Counted from the stretch's first letter, positions 25,021 through 34,447 are shown. The stretch: DNA of 64,000 nt from Cytobacillus purgationiresistens (GCF_030813235.1 NZ_JAUSUB010000001.1:310001-374000); one strand, 5' to 3'. Notes: generated by a model from the sequence alone, not told the origin. Program-made: numbers and translations.

Positions 25021-26256
25021 TTAATCCAGCTGTCTAAAAGAGTGAAACAGCAAGATAATAAATAATACGAATATTATAGCTGCTGAAGCGATAAATAAGA
25101 TGGGGATGGGCAGCCATTCAGCCCACAGCCCAGAAATCATTAATCCCAAGGGGAGTGTGATTTTCATTAACATTGATGAAGTGCCTGAAACCCTGCCTAA
25201 CAAATGATTGGGAGTAAACTCCTGCCGAATCGTAAAGTAGACAATATTAGAAATGGTAATCGCAAATGTTCTTATGGCAAGAGATATCCCGATTAACCAC
25301 CAGCTAGTAGCAGCGATGATACATATAATCCCAATGACATCTATTAAGAGGGTGAAAGTATATATTTCTCCACGACCAAATTTTTTTCTTAAGCGTCCTA
25401 CAATACTTGCTCCAATCAAACCGCCGATTGCTGAGATAGAATACATTAATCCAACTTCAGTTTCAGACGATCCGAGCTGATCTACAACATAAAATATAAG
25501 AATGCCAATTATTAAACTGGAAGCAAAATTCACCCAAAGAACGGTAATAGTTGGTATGAGGAGGATCTTGTTTTGAAATAATTCATCAATCCCTTCCTTC
25601 ATATCTATCCAAATTGTTGATCCTTCTTTTGTATTAGAAGTATGAGGATGATACGACAAGAAATACATACATAAAAACATTAAGAAAATGCAGACAGTGT
25701 ATATCGCAAAGGAATAGGTAAATGAAAAAACAGCGATAATAAATCCAGCGACCCCGGGTCCGATCATTCCAATGATTGTTTGTGCAAAAGAAAATTTTGC
25801 ATTGGCATTTATTAACTGCTCCTTCACTACTATTTCAGGTAGGACAGCGTGCTGAGCATTTCCAAATGTATAGCCAGAAGCAGACAGAGCAAAGCCTAAT
25901 ATGTATAAATGCCATATTTCAACTTGATCGACGATTAATAAGTAGACAAGAAAAGTCATGGACATTGCTTGGATGAAAGATGCCCATTGCATCATTTTTT
26001 TTCGATTATATCGATCAACCAGGACACCTGCAATCATTCCGATAAAAATATTGGGAAAGAATTCAATCATTCTCATGGTACTCATTGCTAATGCAGATTG
26101 GCTAATCTGATAAATGAGCAATGGAATCGCAATCGTATAGAGCTGAAAACCAAAATTAGAAATAATAGATCCTCCCCAAATGAGAAGGAAATTCCTGTTC
26201 CTCCAAAGACTTTTAGTTTCTTTTTTATTTTGATGCCCAATGGCTTCAGTATTCAT
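25021..26256 (-). CDS. MFS transporter (MFS_3-type efflux)
   Basis: A 411-aa, 12-helix major facilitator. Motif A-like DRYNRKKMMQWAS lies after helix 2 (about residue 80) and the second-half repeat GRLRKKFGRGEIY after helix 8. A hydrophilic loop (HTSNTKEGSTIWIDMKEGIDELFQN) separates the halves. AGGGGG precedes the ATG. It is divergent from the SgrR-like regulator, a pairing that suggests the regulator senses the transported compound. Confidence 0.85.
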   Translation of the reverse strand: MNTEAIGHQNKKETKSLWRNRNFLLIWGGSIISNFGFQLYTIAIPLLIYQISQSALAMSTMRMIEFFPNIFIGMIAGVLVDRYNRKKMMQWASFIQAMSMTFLVYLLIVDQVEIWHLYILGFALSASGYTFGNAQHAVLPEIVVKEQLINANAKFSFAQTIIGMIGPGVAGFIIAVFSFTYSFAIYTVCIFLMFLCMYFLSYHPHTSNTKEGSTIWIDMKEGIDELFQNKILLIPTITVLWVNFASSLIIGILIFYVVDQLGSSETEVGLMYSISAIGGLIGASIVGRLRKKFGRGEIYTFTLLIDVIGIICIIAATSWWLIGISLAIRTFAITISNIVYFTIRQEFTPNHLLGRVSGTSSMLMKITLPLGLMISGLWAEWLPIPILFIASAAIIFVLFIILLFHSFRQLD

Positions 26257-26368
26257 CGGATGCCCCCTATACTATTTTCTTATGATAGAAATAAGTGTAA
26301 AGTAATAAAAGAGGAACAAAAAGTGAAGAAGTAAATAAAATTTATTCACCTTTTATCGAGGAGTATAT

Positions 26369-28087
26369 ATGAAATATATCGAATATTGCAAAAAGTTAAC
26401 CGGCCATTTCCAAAAGGATATCGAAACAGAAACTTCAATCGTTCATTTAGCTAAAATCTTCAGCTGTTCTGATCGATATGTGAAAACCATCATTCATTCT
26501 CTGCATAACCAAGGTTTGCTGGAATGGAGGCCAAGAAAAGGAAGAGGGAATAAACCAACATTAATTATGCATCAAACAACAAATGACCTCTTTTTTATGG
26601 AAGCATGTCTTTTAGTAGAGAAGGGCGAATATAAAAACGCTTTTCACAAAGTTTCTTTTTTGGAGAAGCATAGACAAATAGAGTTCCAATCCTGGTTCGA
26701 TAAGCATTTAGGGGTTTTAAAGAGTGCGGGAAATAATGATGATGTATTAAGATATTCCTTTTATAAAACGGAGTTGCAATTAGATCCGTTAAAGAGCATC
26801 TCTAGGCATGACCGCCATTTTTTGCAACAAATTTATGATCAATTAGTCGAATATGATTCTCATTCGGGTAAACTCTTTCCTAAAATTGCTCATCATTGGG
26901 ATACCCATGATGGCATTGTTTGGACATTTTATTTAAGGAAGAGCGTTTATTTTCACAACCATACAGAACTGACTAGTAAAGACATAAAGTATACTTTTGA
27001 ACGCATGTCACCTAATGATCAAGTTCGAAAAATGATTAAAGGAATGAACATTATTAATAAACATATCATACGGATGACATTGCACGGGATCAATCATTTA
27101 TTCCCACGCTATTTAGCCAGTATAAAGCTTTCCATCATACCGATGAAAACACATAATGAACAGCTCTATCGATTAAATGATGCACCGATCGGATGTGGCC
27201 CTTATCAGCTTGTTAAGCACACCGATGAGCTCATTCGATTAGATGTTTTTCCAGAGTATTATGGATATAGACCGTGGTTAAACAGAGTAGAAATCATATT
27301 TACCCCTGAAGATTATCAAAGTTCGCAAGTTCACCCCTTTTCAGTGCAAACAGCCCATTCCAGCTGGGAAGAGTCCTTAGTAGAGGAAGAGGGAGCAGAT
27401 TATATTTCTATTAATTGTCATAAGAATGGACCTTTAAAAGAGAAAAAGATAAGAAAATATATTTATCATCATATTCTTTCGAATGACTTTTGTTTGGATA
27501 ATGAGGTTGTTGCTAATAGTTTTTTAACTGAAAAATCAGCAAACGCGAGAGAAATTGGATTAAATGAAGAGATAAAAGCAATGATTACTGACTTCACTTT
27601 AACGATTGCCGTTCAGCAAATTCGCCCTGGAGTCAATCATGAACGAGAGGCAAAAGTATTGCAAAACCAGCTAGAAGCAATTGGGGTTAAAGCGAATATA
27701 GTTATCATAAATATGCAGAAATTCCAATTGAATGATGTTCTTCAAAAATGTGACCTATTTATCGGAGGAGTTGCCTTTTCGGATGATTTATTACTAGCTG
27801 CTTTTTCATCTATTCAATCTCCTGATTTATTCATCTACACATTTCTTAATGCAAAACAGAAACAAATCTTCAATACTAATCTAGAACGGATCAAAAGAAG
27901 TACAAATGAATGCGAGAGATGGAAGATTTATTATCAGATAGAAGATTTCTTAAAAGCAGAAGGGATAGTTAAATTTCTTAACCATCGTTCTCATAAGATT
28001 TTTAAACCATCTGACTCTCCTTTTGAAAATATTGAATTAGATAGCAACGGCAGAGTCGATTATCGCAAAGTTTGGAAGAAGAATTAA
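26369..28087 (+). CDS. SgrR family transcriptional regulator
   Basis: A 572-aa one-component regulator. The N-terminal winged helix (residues ~20-70: TSIVHLAKIFSCSDRYVKTIIHSL, GLLEWRPRKGRGN) resembles SgrR_N. Residues ~125-400 resemble an ABC extracellular solute-binding (family 5) domain, with the signature YDSHSGKLFPKIAHHWDTHDGIVWTFYLRKSVYFHN. It would bind a small solute in the cytoplasm. Divergent from the MFS pump across 112 bp. The ligand is unknown. Confidence 0.85.
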   Translation: MKYIEYCKKLTGHFQKDIETETSIVHLAKIFSCSDRYVKTIIHSLHNQGLLEWRPRKGRGNKPTLIMHQTTNDLFFMEACLLVEKGEYKNAFHKVSFLEKHRQIEFQSWFDKHLGVLKSAGNNDDVLRYSFYKTELQLDPLKSISRHDRHFLQQIYDQLVEYDSHSGKLFPKIAHHWDTHDGIVWTFYLRKSVYFHNHTELTSKDIKYTFERMSPNDQVRKMIKGMNIINKHIIRMTLHGINHLFPRYLASIKLSIIPMKTHNEQLYRLNDAPIGCGPYQLVKHTDELIRLDVFPEYYGYRPWLNRVEIIFTPEDYQSSQVHPFSVQTAHSSWEESLVEEEGADYISINCHKNGPLKEKKIRKYIYHHILSNDFCLDNEVVANSFLTEKSANAREIGLNEEIKAMITDFTLTIAVQQIRPGVNHEREAKVLQNQLEAIGVKANIVIINMQKFQLNDVLQKCDLFIGGVAFSDDLLLAAFSSIQSPDLFIYTFLNAKQKQIFNTNLERIKRSTNECERWKIYYQIEDFLKAEGIVKFLNHRSHKIFKPSDSPFENIELDSNGRVDYRKVWKKN

Positions 28088-28236
28088 ACTCGCAGCAGTG
28101 AATCGACGACTGAAAGGCAGATTTAAAAAAAGTGCATATCTCAGAATCTTGTTCATATACATGTAGTAGGGAAACGTAAGTCTTTACTTTCAAAGAGGAT
28201 GCCGGAGGATGAACTTCACTTAAGTGAAGGAGGCGA

Positions 28237-28317
28237 ATTCGGATCGAAGCCGAAGTTCTTATCCAATTACTTGTTCTTATTGTGATGATCATCGAGCTGG
28301 CGACCAATGAAAAGTAA
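28237..28317 (+). other. possible remnant or non-ATG small hydrophobic peptide
   Basis: After AAGGAGG (28227-28233) a frame reads IRIEAEVLIQLLVLIVMIIE and ends ATNEK with TAA 28315-28317. This resembles a small membrane peptide with a charged tail, but the only possible starts near the ribosome binding site are ATT 28237 or ATC 28243. Either it is a broken gene or a rare start is used. A strong terminator follows. 28088-28236 shows no gene. Confidence 0.25.
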
Positions 28318-28333
28318 AGCAGTAATGCAACAG

Positions 28334-28364
28334 AAAAACGAGCCGAATGAGGCTCGTTTTTTTT
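28334..28364. terminator. bidirectional terminator
   Basis: ACGAGCC and GGCTCGT pair perfectly with a 6-nt loop. AAAA on the left and T8 on the right let it serve both the plus-strand transcript and the convergent YteA-like gene. Confidence 0.9.
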
Positions 28365-28370
28365 GCAGAA

Positions 28371-29114
28371 TTAATCTTCAACATAGGGGTCTTGCTCGAA
28401 CTCTTTTAAATCTCCAAAAGTTGTCATGATCCCTTCTTCATCTAAATCCTCTTCATATTCTTTAAGCTGAGTGGTCGGATATATTTGAATGTTTTTTCCA
28501 TCGATATCATTCCCAATGCTATTTTCGATATCTTCCACATAGCCATGATTTTCATCTGAATTGAGATACATTTGATCATAATGTGCAGGAGGATCAAAGA
28601 AGTCAGAAGGCCCATCAGAGTTTCCCCATTTTGCGACAGATTGCCATGAGTCCTCTTCATCAAAACCGACATTCTCATTATCGTGATTAACCTCAACACT
28701 TGCATTTCTAACATCTTCTTCAACTGGACGATAATCGGATACAACTTGATGAGGGCTGTGTTCCACACATGTGACTGCTGTTGGAAGTGCTTCTAATCTT
28801 TCTAACGGAATATCTTTTCCGCATTCCTTGCATTTTCCATATGTGCCTTGTTCAATAGCAGCCAAGGCTTCAGTGATCTCCACTTCTTCAGCCTTAAAAT
28901 GTCCTTCAATTGCCAAGTCTTTTTCTCGTTCAAATAATTCAGTACCTGTGTCGGCAGGATGATTATCATATGCCGATAATTCACCTGTATAGTTATAAAT
29001 GCTTTCACCCTCGTGCAATCCAAAGTGATTATTTTGCTCAATTTGTTTATCTGTGGATTGAAGCTCTTTTTCAAGCAAAGACTTAAAATGTGATATTTGC
29101 TGTTCTGATAACAT
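28371..29114 (-). CDS. YteA family sporulation-type protein with DksA/TraR zinc finger
   Basis: A 247-aa acidic protein. The N-terminal helix pair (MLSEQQISHFKSLLEKELQS) leads to DNHPADTGTELFEREKD, then a DksA/TraR-type zinc finger, CKECGKDIPLERLEALPTAV then TCVEH (near residue 100). The C-terminal half is very acidic. The frame is open to 29150, but AAGGAG lies just before two adjacent ATGs (29117 and 29114); the second has the better spacing. YteA of B. subtilis belongs to this family and is expressed in the sporulation programme; its role is unclear. Confidence 0.8.
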   Translation of the reverse strand: MLSEQQISHFKSLLEKELQSTDKQIEQNNHFGLHEGESIYNYTGELSAYDNHPADTGTELFEREKDLAIEGHFKAEEVEITEALAAIEQGTYGKCKECGKDIPLERLEALPTAVTCVEHSPHQVVSDYRPVEEDVRNASVEVNHDNENVGFDEEDSWQSVAKWGNSDGPSDFFDPPAHYDQMYLNSDENHGYVEDIENSIGNDIDGKNIQIYPTTQLKEYEEDLDEEGIMTTFGDLKEFEQDPYVED

Positions 29115-29297
29115 CATTTCACTCCTTATCTGACATGCTGATCTGCTCACTTAGCCGCCAGCAAGCAAAGATGTTTATAGCAATAATGTTCTTGACGTTA
29201 TTGTCAGCTAACATAGATAAATTTATGTAACTGGAAAGGGTGTTTTTTATAAGTGTCTAATCTTTTTTTGGCTTTCTTTTAAGTGACAGGAGAGTGA

Positions 29298-29659
29298 CTA
29301 AAACTTCAAATAACTCCTCATTAGGGAGTTCAAAATTACCCATTTACCATCATGATTGGTTTTTGCATCAGAGTAGGTTTGATAGATGACAGGAGGCAAA
29401 ACTGCTTTTATTTCCTCGATTTTATCTCTTTCTTTTCTTCCGAATATGATCATTAATCCAATTTTATCTTCCTTTGGGAAAAGGGAGATAAGGGTTTTAT
29501 TGGATTTTCTATATTTCAATTCATACTTGCGGTTTTTCCTCCTGTATACCACTCCTTGTTTATATTGAAGGATTGTGTAATGATATTGTCGGCTTTTAAC
29601 CATTGCTTATATAAGCTTTCACCCAATATATGTTCTATTTGAATTGCATTTACTTGCAA
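29298..29659 (-). pseudogene. DUF3788 family gene with a frameshift
   Basis: The 3' part encodes RKYELKYRKSNKTLISLFPK, IIFGRKERDKIEEIK and AKTNHDGKWV, which is the DUF3788 pattern. Upstream the same protein continues in another frame as IQIEHILGESLYKQWLKA and INKEWYTGGKT. The two join at about 29530-29537, where restoring one base would give 'GGKTRKYELK'. So a single-base loss splits the gene. Its start is probably TTG 29659, with GGAGG somewhat far upstream. Confidence 0.65.
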
Positions 29660-29868
29660 TTTTAGGCATCATTTACCTCCTAGTGCTTCTTCTTAAATGT
29701 AACTTTTCATAAACGAATAAAACAAATTACTCATTACACATATTTGAGCAACATCAGGTTATTAGGAATGTATGATAAATCAACTATGCAGTTTCACCGC
29801 ACTATGCATCAAAAAATAAGTATTTTTTATTTTCAGGAAATTATTTTAGAAAAATGAGATTATTTCCT

Positions 29869-29888
29869 TGTTATTCGGGTAAATAACA
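29869..29888. promoter_or_regulatory. inverted repeat, possible operator for ykvI
   Basis: TGTTATT and AATAACA form perfect arms around a 6-bp centre. It lies about 100 bases before the YkvI-like start. The remainder of 29660-29990 is AT-rich with no gene. Confidence 0.35.
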
Positions 29889-29990
29889 CTAGAAGGAGAC
29901 CCCTACTTGTAATCCCCCTATACATTCAACATATATCCAAAAGCAACCAAATTGAGAAATTATTTTAATAATTTATTATGTGGAGGAAAA

Positions 29991-31055
29991 ATGAAAAACA
30001 TCTTTATCATTGCAAGTGCATTTATTGGTATTATTGTTGGAGCAGGATTTGCTTCAGGTCAGGAGATTTTACAATATTTCACGAGTTTCGGGAAAATGGG
30101 TATTGTTGGTGCGATTGTTGCAGCCGTCATTTTTGCATACATAGGTATGATTCTCATGAGGCTTGGAAGCAGGCTGCAGTCAGAGAACCATCAAGAAGTA
30201 ATCAATAAAATAAGCGGTCGCTTTTTAGGCAAGATTATCGACTATATTCTTATTTTTGTTCTGTTGGGCATTGGTATCGTAATGATAGCCGGTTCTGGTT
30301 CGATTCTTAATCAACAATTTGGATTGCCAACAATGACAGGAACCATCTTAATCAGTATTCTGGTCATCATTACCGCTATGACAAATGTTGATCGCGTAGT
30401 GAAGGTCATCGCCGGATTAACACCGTTACTTATTTTATCTGTTATATTTTTATTCCTTTACAGCATGTTTACGATGGATGTTTCCTTCAGCTCACTCGAA
30501 GGAACAGCACTCAGTCACGATTCAGCTGCAGGCCATTGGCTAATTTCTGCAATAAACTATGTTTCATTAGCAACGGTAATGGGTGCATCGATGACACTCG
30601 TTATGGGTGGCGATGAAAAGAATGAAAAAATTGCTTCATGGGGTGGGTTTTTCGGAGGATTAGGTGTTGGTATTCTTGTAATCATTAATCATTTAACGAT
30701 TTTTGCTAATGTTGAGGCCGTAGGTAGTCTAGATATGCCTGCACTTGGTATTGCGGCAAACATTTCTAATATGATCGGCGGACTATATGCGATTATCCTT
30801 TTCGCTATGGTTTACAGTTCAGCAGTAAGTATGTTCTTCTCATTTGGTACACGCTTCTTTGAACCAAAAACGCCAAAGTTTAAAATGTTTGTTACCATTT
30901 CTGTAGTTGTAGGATTTATAACCAGCTTCTTTGGTTTTACAGAATTAGTATCGTTCTTTTATCCCCTCTTTGGATATCTTGGAATGATCTTAATCGTAAT
31001 ACTCATCATTACACCTTTTAGGTTTCAATTATTCAAGAAAAAGCAGCCGAATTAA
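29991..31055 (+). CDS. ykvI: YkvI family membrane transporter
   Basis: A 354-aa protein with about ten membrane helices, similar to B. subtilis YkvI, an APC/LeuT-fold-like membrane protein of unknown substrate. It opens with FIIASAFIGIIVGAGFASGQE, the helix-break glycine motif typical of the superfamily (GxGFASGQE), and has a broken-helix-like region near ATVMGASMTLVMGG. The frame is open to 29952, but GTGGAGG sits just before ATG 29991. Confidence 0.75.
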   Translation: MKNIFIIASAFIGIIVGAGFASGQEILQYFTSFGKMGIVGAIVAAVIFAYIGMILMRLGSRLQSENHQEVINKISGRFLGKIIDYILIFVLLGIGIVMIAGSGSILNQQFGLPTMTGTILISILVIITAMTNVDRVVKVIAGLTPLLILSVIFLFLYSMFTMDVSFSSLEGTALSHDSAAGHWLISAINYVSLATVMGASMTLVMGGDEKNEKIASWGGFFGGLGVGILVIINHLTIFANVEAVGSLDMPALGIAANISNMIGGLYAIILFAMVYSSAVSMFFSFGTRFFEPKTPKFKMFVTISVVVGFITSFFGFTELVSFFYPLFGYLGMILIVILIITPFRFQLFKKKQPN

Positions 31056-31084
31056 TCGTAGAGGGGCTGGCCTAAAAGTTATTG

Positions 31085-31246
31085 GTGACAGTCGGACTCT
31101 TAGGAAAACTACTTTTTAGAGTTGATGGAACATGCGCAGAAGATGGGTATTGTATGCCGAATATAGAAGAAGAAATAGCTACAAAAGCTAGCAGTGGTTA
31201 TCGAGTTCTTGAGCGTATTGATTCGAATCAAGTGAGTCCTTTTTAA
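31085..31246 (+). CDS. possible 53-aa small protein
   Basis: GTG 31085 to TAA 31246 encodes VTVGLLGKLLFRVDGTCAED then GYCMPNIEEEIATKASSGYR. No ribosome binding site is convincing and no family is recognised; it may be the tail of a lost gene. Apart from this and the terminator at 31290, the gap 31056-31450 shows nothing. Confidence 0.25.
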   Translation: MTVGLLGKLLFRVDGTCAEDGYCMPNIEEEIATKASSGYRVLERIDSNQVSPF

Positions 31247-31289
31247 AATAGAATCTAAAGTTTACACAATCCATTTTAGTGAACAAAAG

Positions 31290-31316
31290 CCAGGTACTTG
31301 GTGACTTGGTTTTTTG
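31290..31316 (+). terminator. possible terminator
   Basis: CCAGGT and ACTTGG pair (one wobble) around an 8-nt loop, followed by TTTTTTG. Confidence 0.5.
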
Positions 31317-31450
31317 TTTGGAAATTTAGATTTTAGGAATGAAACTATCGAACATTTCAAAGAAGAGATGGGGGTGCATGGCATTTTTTTTGATAAAACC
31401 TATATACAAATGATATATTAAACCTAAAGGTATAAAAAGGGGTATGAGAA

Positions 31451-32218
31451 ATGACAACAATAGATAAAGAATTCCGAATAAGAACCGATTTTCAAACAAA
31501 TCTTACATTTTCTTCATTAAAAGAATTATTGATAAAAACTGCGAGTACTTTTCCCTTTGAAAATTTAGCAATAATAAATAATCAAATGCAGCCCATTACA
31601 AAAGAAAACCTAATAACAAAGCTGCTTGTAAATCATGAAGGCGGCCTTTGTTATGAGTTAAACCCGCTGCTTTATTACTTTTTAAAAGAAAATGATTGGG
31701 AAGTAAAATTAATTAGGGGCGTGGTTTATGATCATTCCAACCAGGGTTGGTCTAAGACAGGCAATACTCATGTACTGATTTTACTAACACACGAACACAA
31801 GCAATATATCATCGACACAGGTTTTGGCAATAATCTACCGCTCGCACCTGTTCCACTAAGCGGAGAAATCATGACAACGGAAAATGGTGCATATCACATC
31901 GGGCAGCGAGATGGCGCATTAACTCTTGAGATGAAGAAATTGGGAGATCAAGAGTGGAAAACTGGATATCGCTTTGATGTTGATGACATTGTGAAAGAGC
32001 ATTCAGATTTAGATCATGTTCAACAAACCATCTTTAGCAGCCCTATATCTCCATTCAATAAAAAATTAATAATTACTCAAATTAGCGAAGGCGGAAGTTT
32101 GACGCTAACTGAAGGCTCATTCACAAAGAATGTGCAAGGAAAGATAGAAAAAAAGCAAATTTCAAAAGAAGAAGTACAAAAGCTTGCAAAACTTCATTTT
32201 GGTTTAGAGCTTGCATAG
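31451..32218 (+). CDS. arylamine N-acetyltransferase
   Basis: A 255-aa cytosolic enzyme that transfers acetyl from acetyl-CoA to arylamines and hydrazines. The Cys-His-Asp triad is Cys67 (HEGGLCYELN), His107 (GNTHVLIL) and Asp122 (YIIDTGFGN). The early FPFENLAI segment is also family-typical. The ATG follows AAAGGGGTATGAGAA at an acceptable distance. Length is within the bacterial NAT range. Probably detoxification. Confidence 0.92.
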   Translation: MTTIDKEFRIRTDFQTNLTFSSLKELLIKTASTFPFENLAIINNQMQPITKENLITKLLVNHEGGLCYELNPLLYYFLKENDWEVKLIRGVVYDHSNQGWSKTGNTHVLILLTHEHKQYIIDTGFGNNLPLAPVPLSGEIMTTENGAYHIGQRDGALTLEMKKLGDQEWKTGYRFDVDDIVKEHSDLDHVQQTIFSSPISPFNKKLIITQISEGGSLTLTEGSFTKNVQGKIEKKQISKEEVQKLAKLHFGLELA

Positions 32219-32321
32219 AAGATTTGATTGGCTGGCGTTTGAACGATTAATAATTAAGTTCTAATATGAAATTTGGGGTTGGAATTGCTTTCCTGAAAAG
32301 ATCCGAAAAAAAATTTTATCA

Positions 32322-32590
32322 GCGTTAATCCCGATATATCACCGATAATTTTCAATATATCGCCGGTTTTCCGAATATATCGTTTAAAAATAATACTTAT
32401 ATCGGCGAAAAGCCCTTCTTCAGCGAAAATTAGCCCTTCTGCCAAGAGTTTTTCACTCCAAATATGTTTGGAATAGCAAACCAGATTAGAATCGCTGATA
32501 TATCAGCGATAATTTCAATATATCGCCGATTTTCTGAATATATCGTTTAAAACTTATACTTATATCAGCGAAAAACCCTTTCTGTAATAA
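32322..32590. repeat. two ~90-bp direct copies of a 21-bp-period repeat
   Basis: Copy A (about 32331-32420) and copy B (about 32495-32584) are offset by 164 bp and match over most of their length. Both contain GATATATCA.CGATAATTT, CAATATATCGCCG.TTT, GAATATATCGTTTAAAA and CTTATATC.GCGAAAA. Each copy is built of ~21-bp units sharing ATATATCG. The minus-strand frames read as seven-residue repeats but lack starts. The rest of 32219-32660 holds no gene. Confidence 0.7.
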
Positions 32591-32611
32591 AATTGCCCAG
32601 TATCCAACAGC

Positions 32612-32660
32612 ATAGACTAAAAACAAGCGAATCCAATGTGGCTGGATCCGCTTGGTCTTA
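32612..32660 (-). terminator. terminator of the DUF1450 gene
   Basis: CAAGCG-ATCCA pairs with TGGAT-CGCTTG (a one-base bulge on each side) between 32624 and 32656. On the minus strand TTTTTAGTC follows. Confidence 0.65.
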
Positions 32661-32903
32661 TTATGCCAAAAGTGAAAGCTCTTCCTCAATTTTCACTTTA
32701 ATATTTGTGACACATTCTTCAATATTTTTTCCAGACACTCGCTGTCCGTTAACAAGCGCATAAGGCCGTAATTTGCATAAGCCACATAGATTTTGGCATT
32801 CATAACTCATAACGGCTACTTCGGGATATTGTGCTAACAATTCTTCGAGAATCGTCTCTGTTAAAAGATTGAGATCACATATCTCCAATAAAATCAGACC
32901 CAA
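32661..32903 (-). CDS. DUF1450 family small Cys protein
   Basis: An 80-aa protein with a thioredoxin-like/ferredoxin-like cysteine set, CQNLCGLCKLRPYALVNGQ, typical of DUF1450 (YuzB relatives). The frame is open to GTG 32912, but TTG 32903 lies eight bases after AAAGAG and gives the usual start MGLILLEICD. No partner or function is known. It is divergent from murB. Confidence 0.75.
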   Translation of the reverse strand: MGLILLEICDLNLLTETILEELLAQYPEVAVMSYECQNLCGLCKLRPYALVNGQRVSGKNIEECVTNIKVKIEEELSLLA

Positions 32904-33034
32904 TTTTATCACTCTTTCTAAAACAAAGTACTAGAAAATAAAATGAATTCATGTTATTTTATTTTTATACCTTTCAGTATAAAAATGTTTTATACTTATG
33001 TAAAGCGTAAACAATTGAAAAAGGTGAAGTAAAT

Positions 33035-33937
33035 ATGAACATCATTGAAGCGTTACAGCAACTTTGCCCGAATAGCTTGATACTTCCTGGTGAATCGATG
33101 GCAAAATATACATATATTAAAGTTGGCGGCAAGGCTGACTTTTATGTCGCACCCATAAATATAGAGGATACGCAATCGATTGTAAAGTTTGCACTAACAA
33201 ATGAGTTGCCTTTAACGATACTTGGAAAAGGATCAAACGTCATTATTAGTGATAATGGGTTAAAAGGAATTGTGCTTAACCTCGATCATTTTAATCACAT
33301 AAACATACAGGGTAGGGACATTGTTGCAGGTAGCGGTGCAAAAATCATTGACGTTTCTAAAGCAGCCCTTTCAAATGAATTGACTGGTCTTGAATTTGCT
33401 TGCGGGATTCCTGGAAGTGTGGGCGGAGCCGTCTTTATGAACGCTGGTGCATATGGCGGAGAAATCTCAAATGTTTTGATTGAAGTTAAAGCTTTAACAT
33501 TGAAGGGTGAATTGCGAACCTTTTATCAAGATGACTTTCAGTTTGGCTACCGATCAAGCATCTTTTCAAAAGAAGGCTTGATCATTTTAGAAGCAAAATT
33601 CAGATTGCAGCATGGTAAAGATGAACATATACGAAGTGATATGAATGAATTTACTTTGCTGAGAGAAGAAAAGCAGCCTCTGGAGTATCCATCATGCGGA
33701 AGTGTATTTAAACGTCCGCCTAATCACTTTGCAGGAAAGCTGATTGCTGATTGCGGTTTACAAGGGCTAAGAGTTGGCGGAGCAGAGGTTTCAAAAAAAC
33801 ATGCCGGATTTATTGTAAATATCGACCATGCTTCAGCAAATGATTACATCCATTTAATTGAGCAAGTACGAACAACCGTGAAAGAGAAATTTGATATTGC
33901 ACTAGAAACGGAAGTTAAGATTCTAGGGGAAAAATAG
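33035..33937 (+). CDS. murB: UDP-N-acetylenolpyruvoylglucosamine reductase
   Basis: A 300-aa FAD enzyme that makes UDP-N-acetylmuramate, an early peptidoglycan step. FAD-binding segments are TYIKVGGKADFYVAP, LGKGSNVIISD and GIPGSVGGAVFMNAGAYGGE. FGYRSSIF holds the conserved Arg, YPSCGSVFKRP the catalytic Ser, and ETEVKILG the catalytic Glu. AAAGGTG precedes the ATG. It is separate from the mra/mur cluster, like the stand-alone murB of several Bacillus relatives. Flavin reductase copy 2 follows 24 bases later and is probably cotranscribed. Confidence 0.94.
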   Translation: MNIIEALQQLCPNSLILPGESMAKYTYIKVGGKADFYVAPINIEDTQSIVKFALTNELPLTILGKGSNVIISDNGLKGIVLNLDHFNHINIQGRDIVAGSGAKIIDVSKAALSNELTGLEFACGIPGSVGGAVFMNAGAYGGEISNVLIEVKALTLKGELRTFYQDDFQFGYRSSIFSKEGLIILEAKFRLQHGKDEHIRSDMNEFTLLREEKQPLEYPSCGSVFKRPPNHFAGKLIADCGLQGLRVGGAEVSKKHAGFIVNIDHASANDYIHLIEQVRTTVKEKFDIALETEVKILGEK

Positions 33938-33961
33938 TAGATCGGAAGGGGTAAGTTAAAG

Positions 33962-34447
33962 ATGAGTAAAGCAGATTTGTTTAAAGAAGTTATGGGTAAT
34001 TATCCAACAGGTGTAACCGTAGTAACTATGACAGATAATGAAGGTGTCCCTTTGGGGCTTACAGTAAATTCATTCGCATCTGTATCACTGGATCCAATGT
34101 TGCTCTTATGGTCCATTGACAAGCGCGTCTCAACATATGACAAATTTACCAATACTGATCAATTTGCTATTCATGTCCTTGCAAGTGATCAAGCGGAAGT
34201 ATGTTCCCTTTTTGCATCAAAAGGAATAGATCGCTTTAAAAACTGCGAATGGGAAAAATCTAAAAATGACTTGCCAATTATCGCAGGAAGCGCAGGGGTA
34301 TTTCAATGTAAAACATTCAAAACTATTGAAGCGGGCGATCATATGATCATTGTTGGTGAAGTGATTGATATTGAAAGCAACAAGAAAGAGCCCTTGTTAT
34401 ATCATAAAAGAAAATTCGATGGCATTCCTGCAAGTTTCTATGAATAA
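33962..34447 (+). CDS. flavin reductase family protein, copy 2
   Basis: A 161-aa split-barrel flavin reductase, same length as the protein at 20002 and about 70% identical by hand count, with identical GNYPTGVTVVT, GLTVNSFASVSLDP, CSLFASKGIDRFKNCEW and KEPLLYHKRKF. GGAAGGGG precedes the ATG. Downstream of murB and before a terminator. Two co-existing paralogues suggest separate partners or conditions. Confidence 0.85.
   Translation: MSKADLFKEVMGNYPTGVTVVTMTDNEGVPLGLTVNSFASVSLDPMLLLWSIDKRVSTYDKFTNTDQFAIHVLASDQAEVCSLFASKGIDRFKNCEWEKSKNDLPIIAGSAGVFQCKTFKTIEAGDHMIIVGEVIDIESNKKEPLLYHKRKFDGIPASFYE

Noticed and set aside
32254..32689. Two minus-strand repetitive small proteins
   Set aside because: Same reason: frames arise from the 21-bp-period ATATATCG repeats and lack starts with ribosome binding sites.
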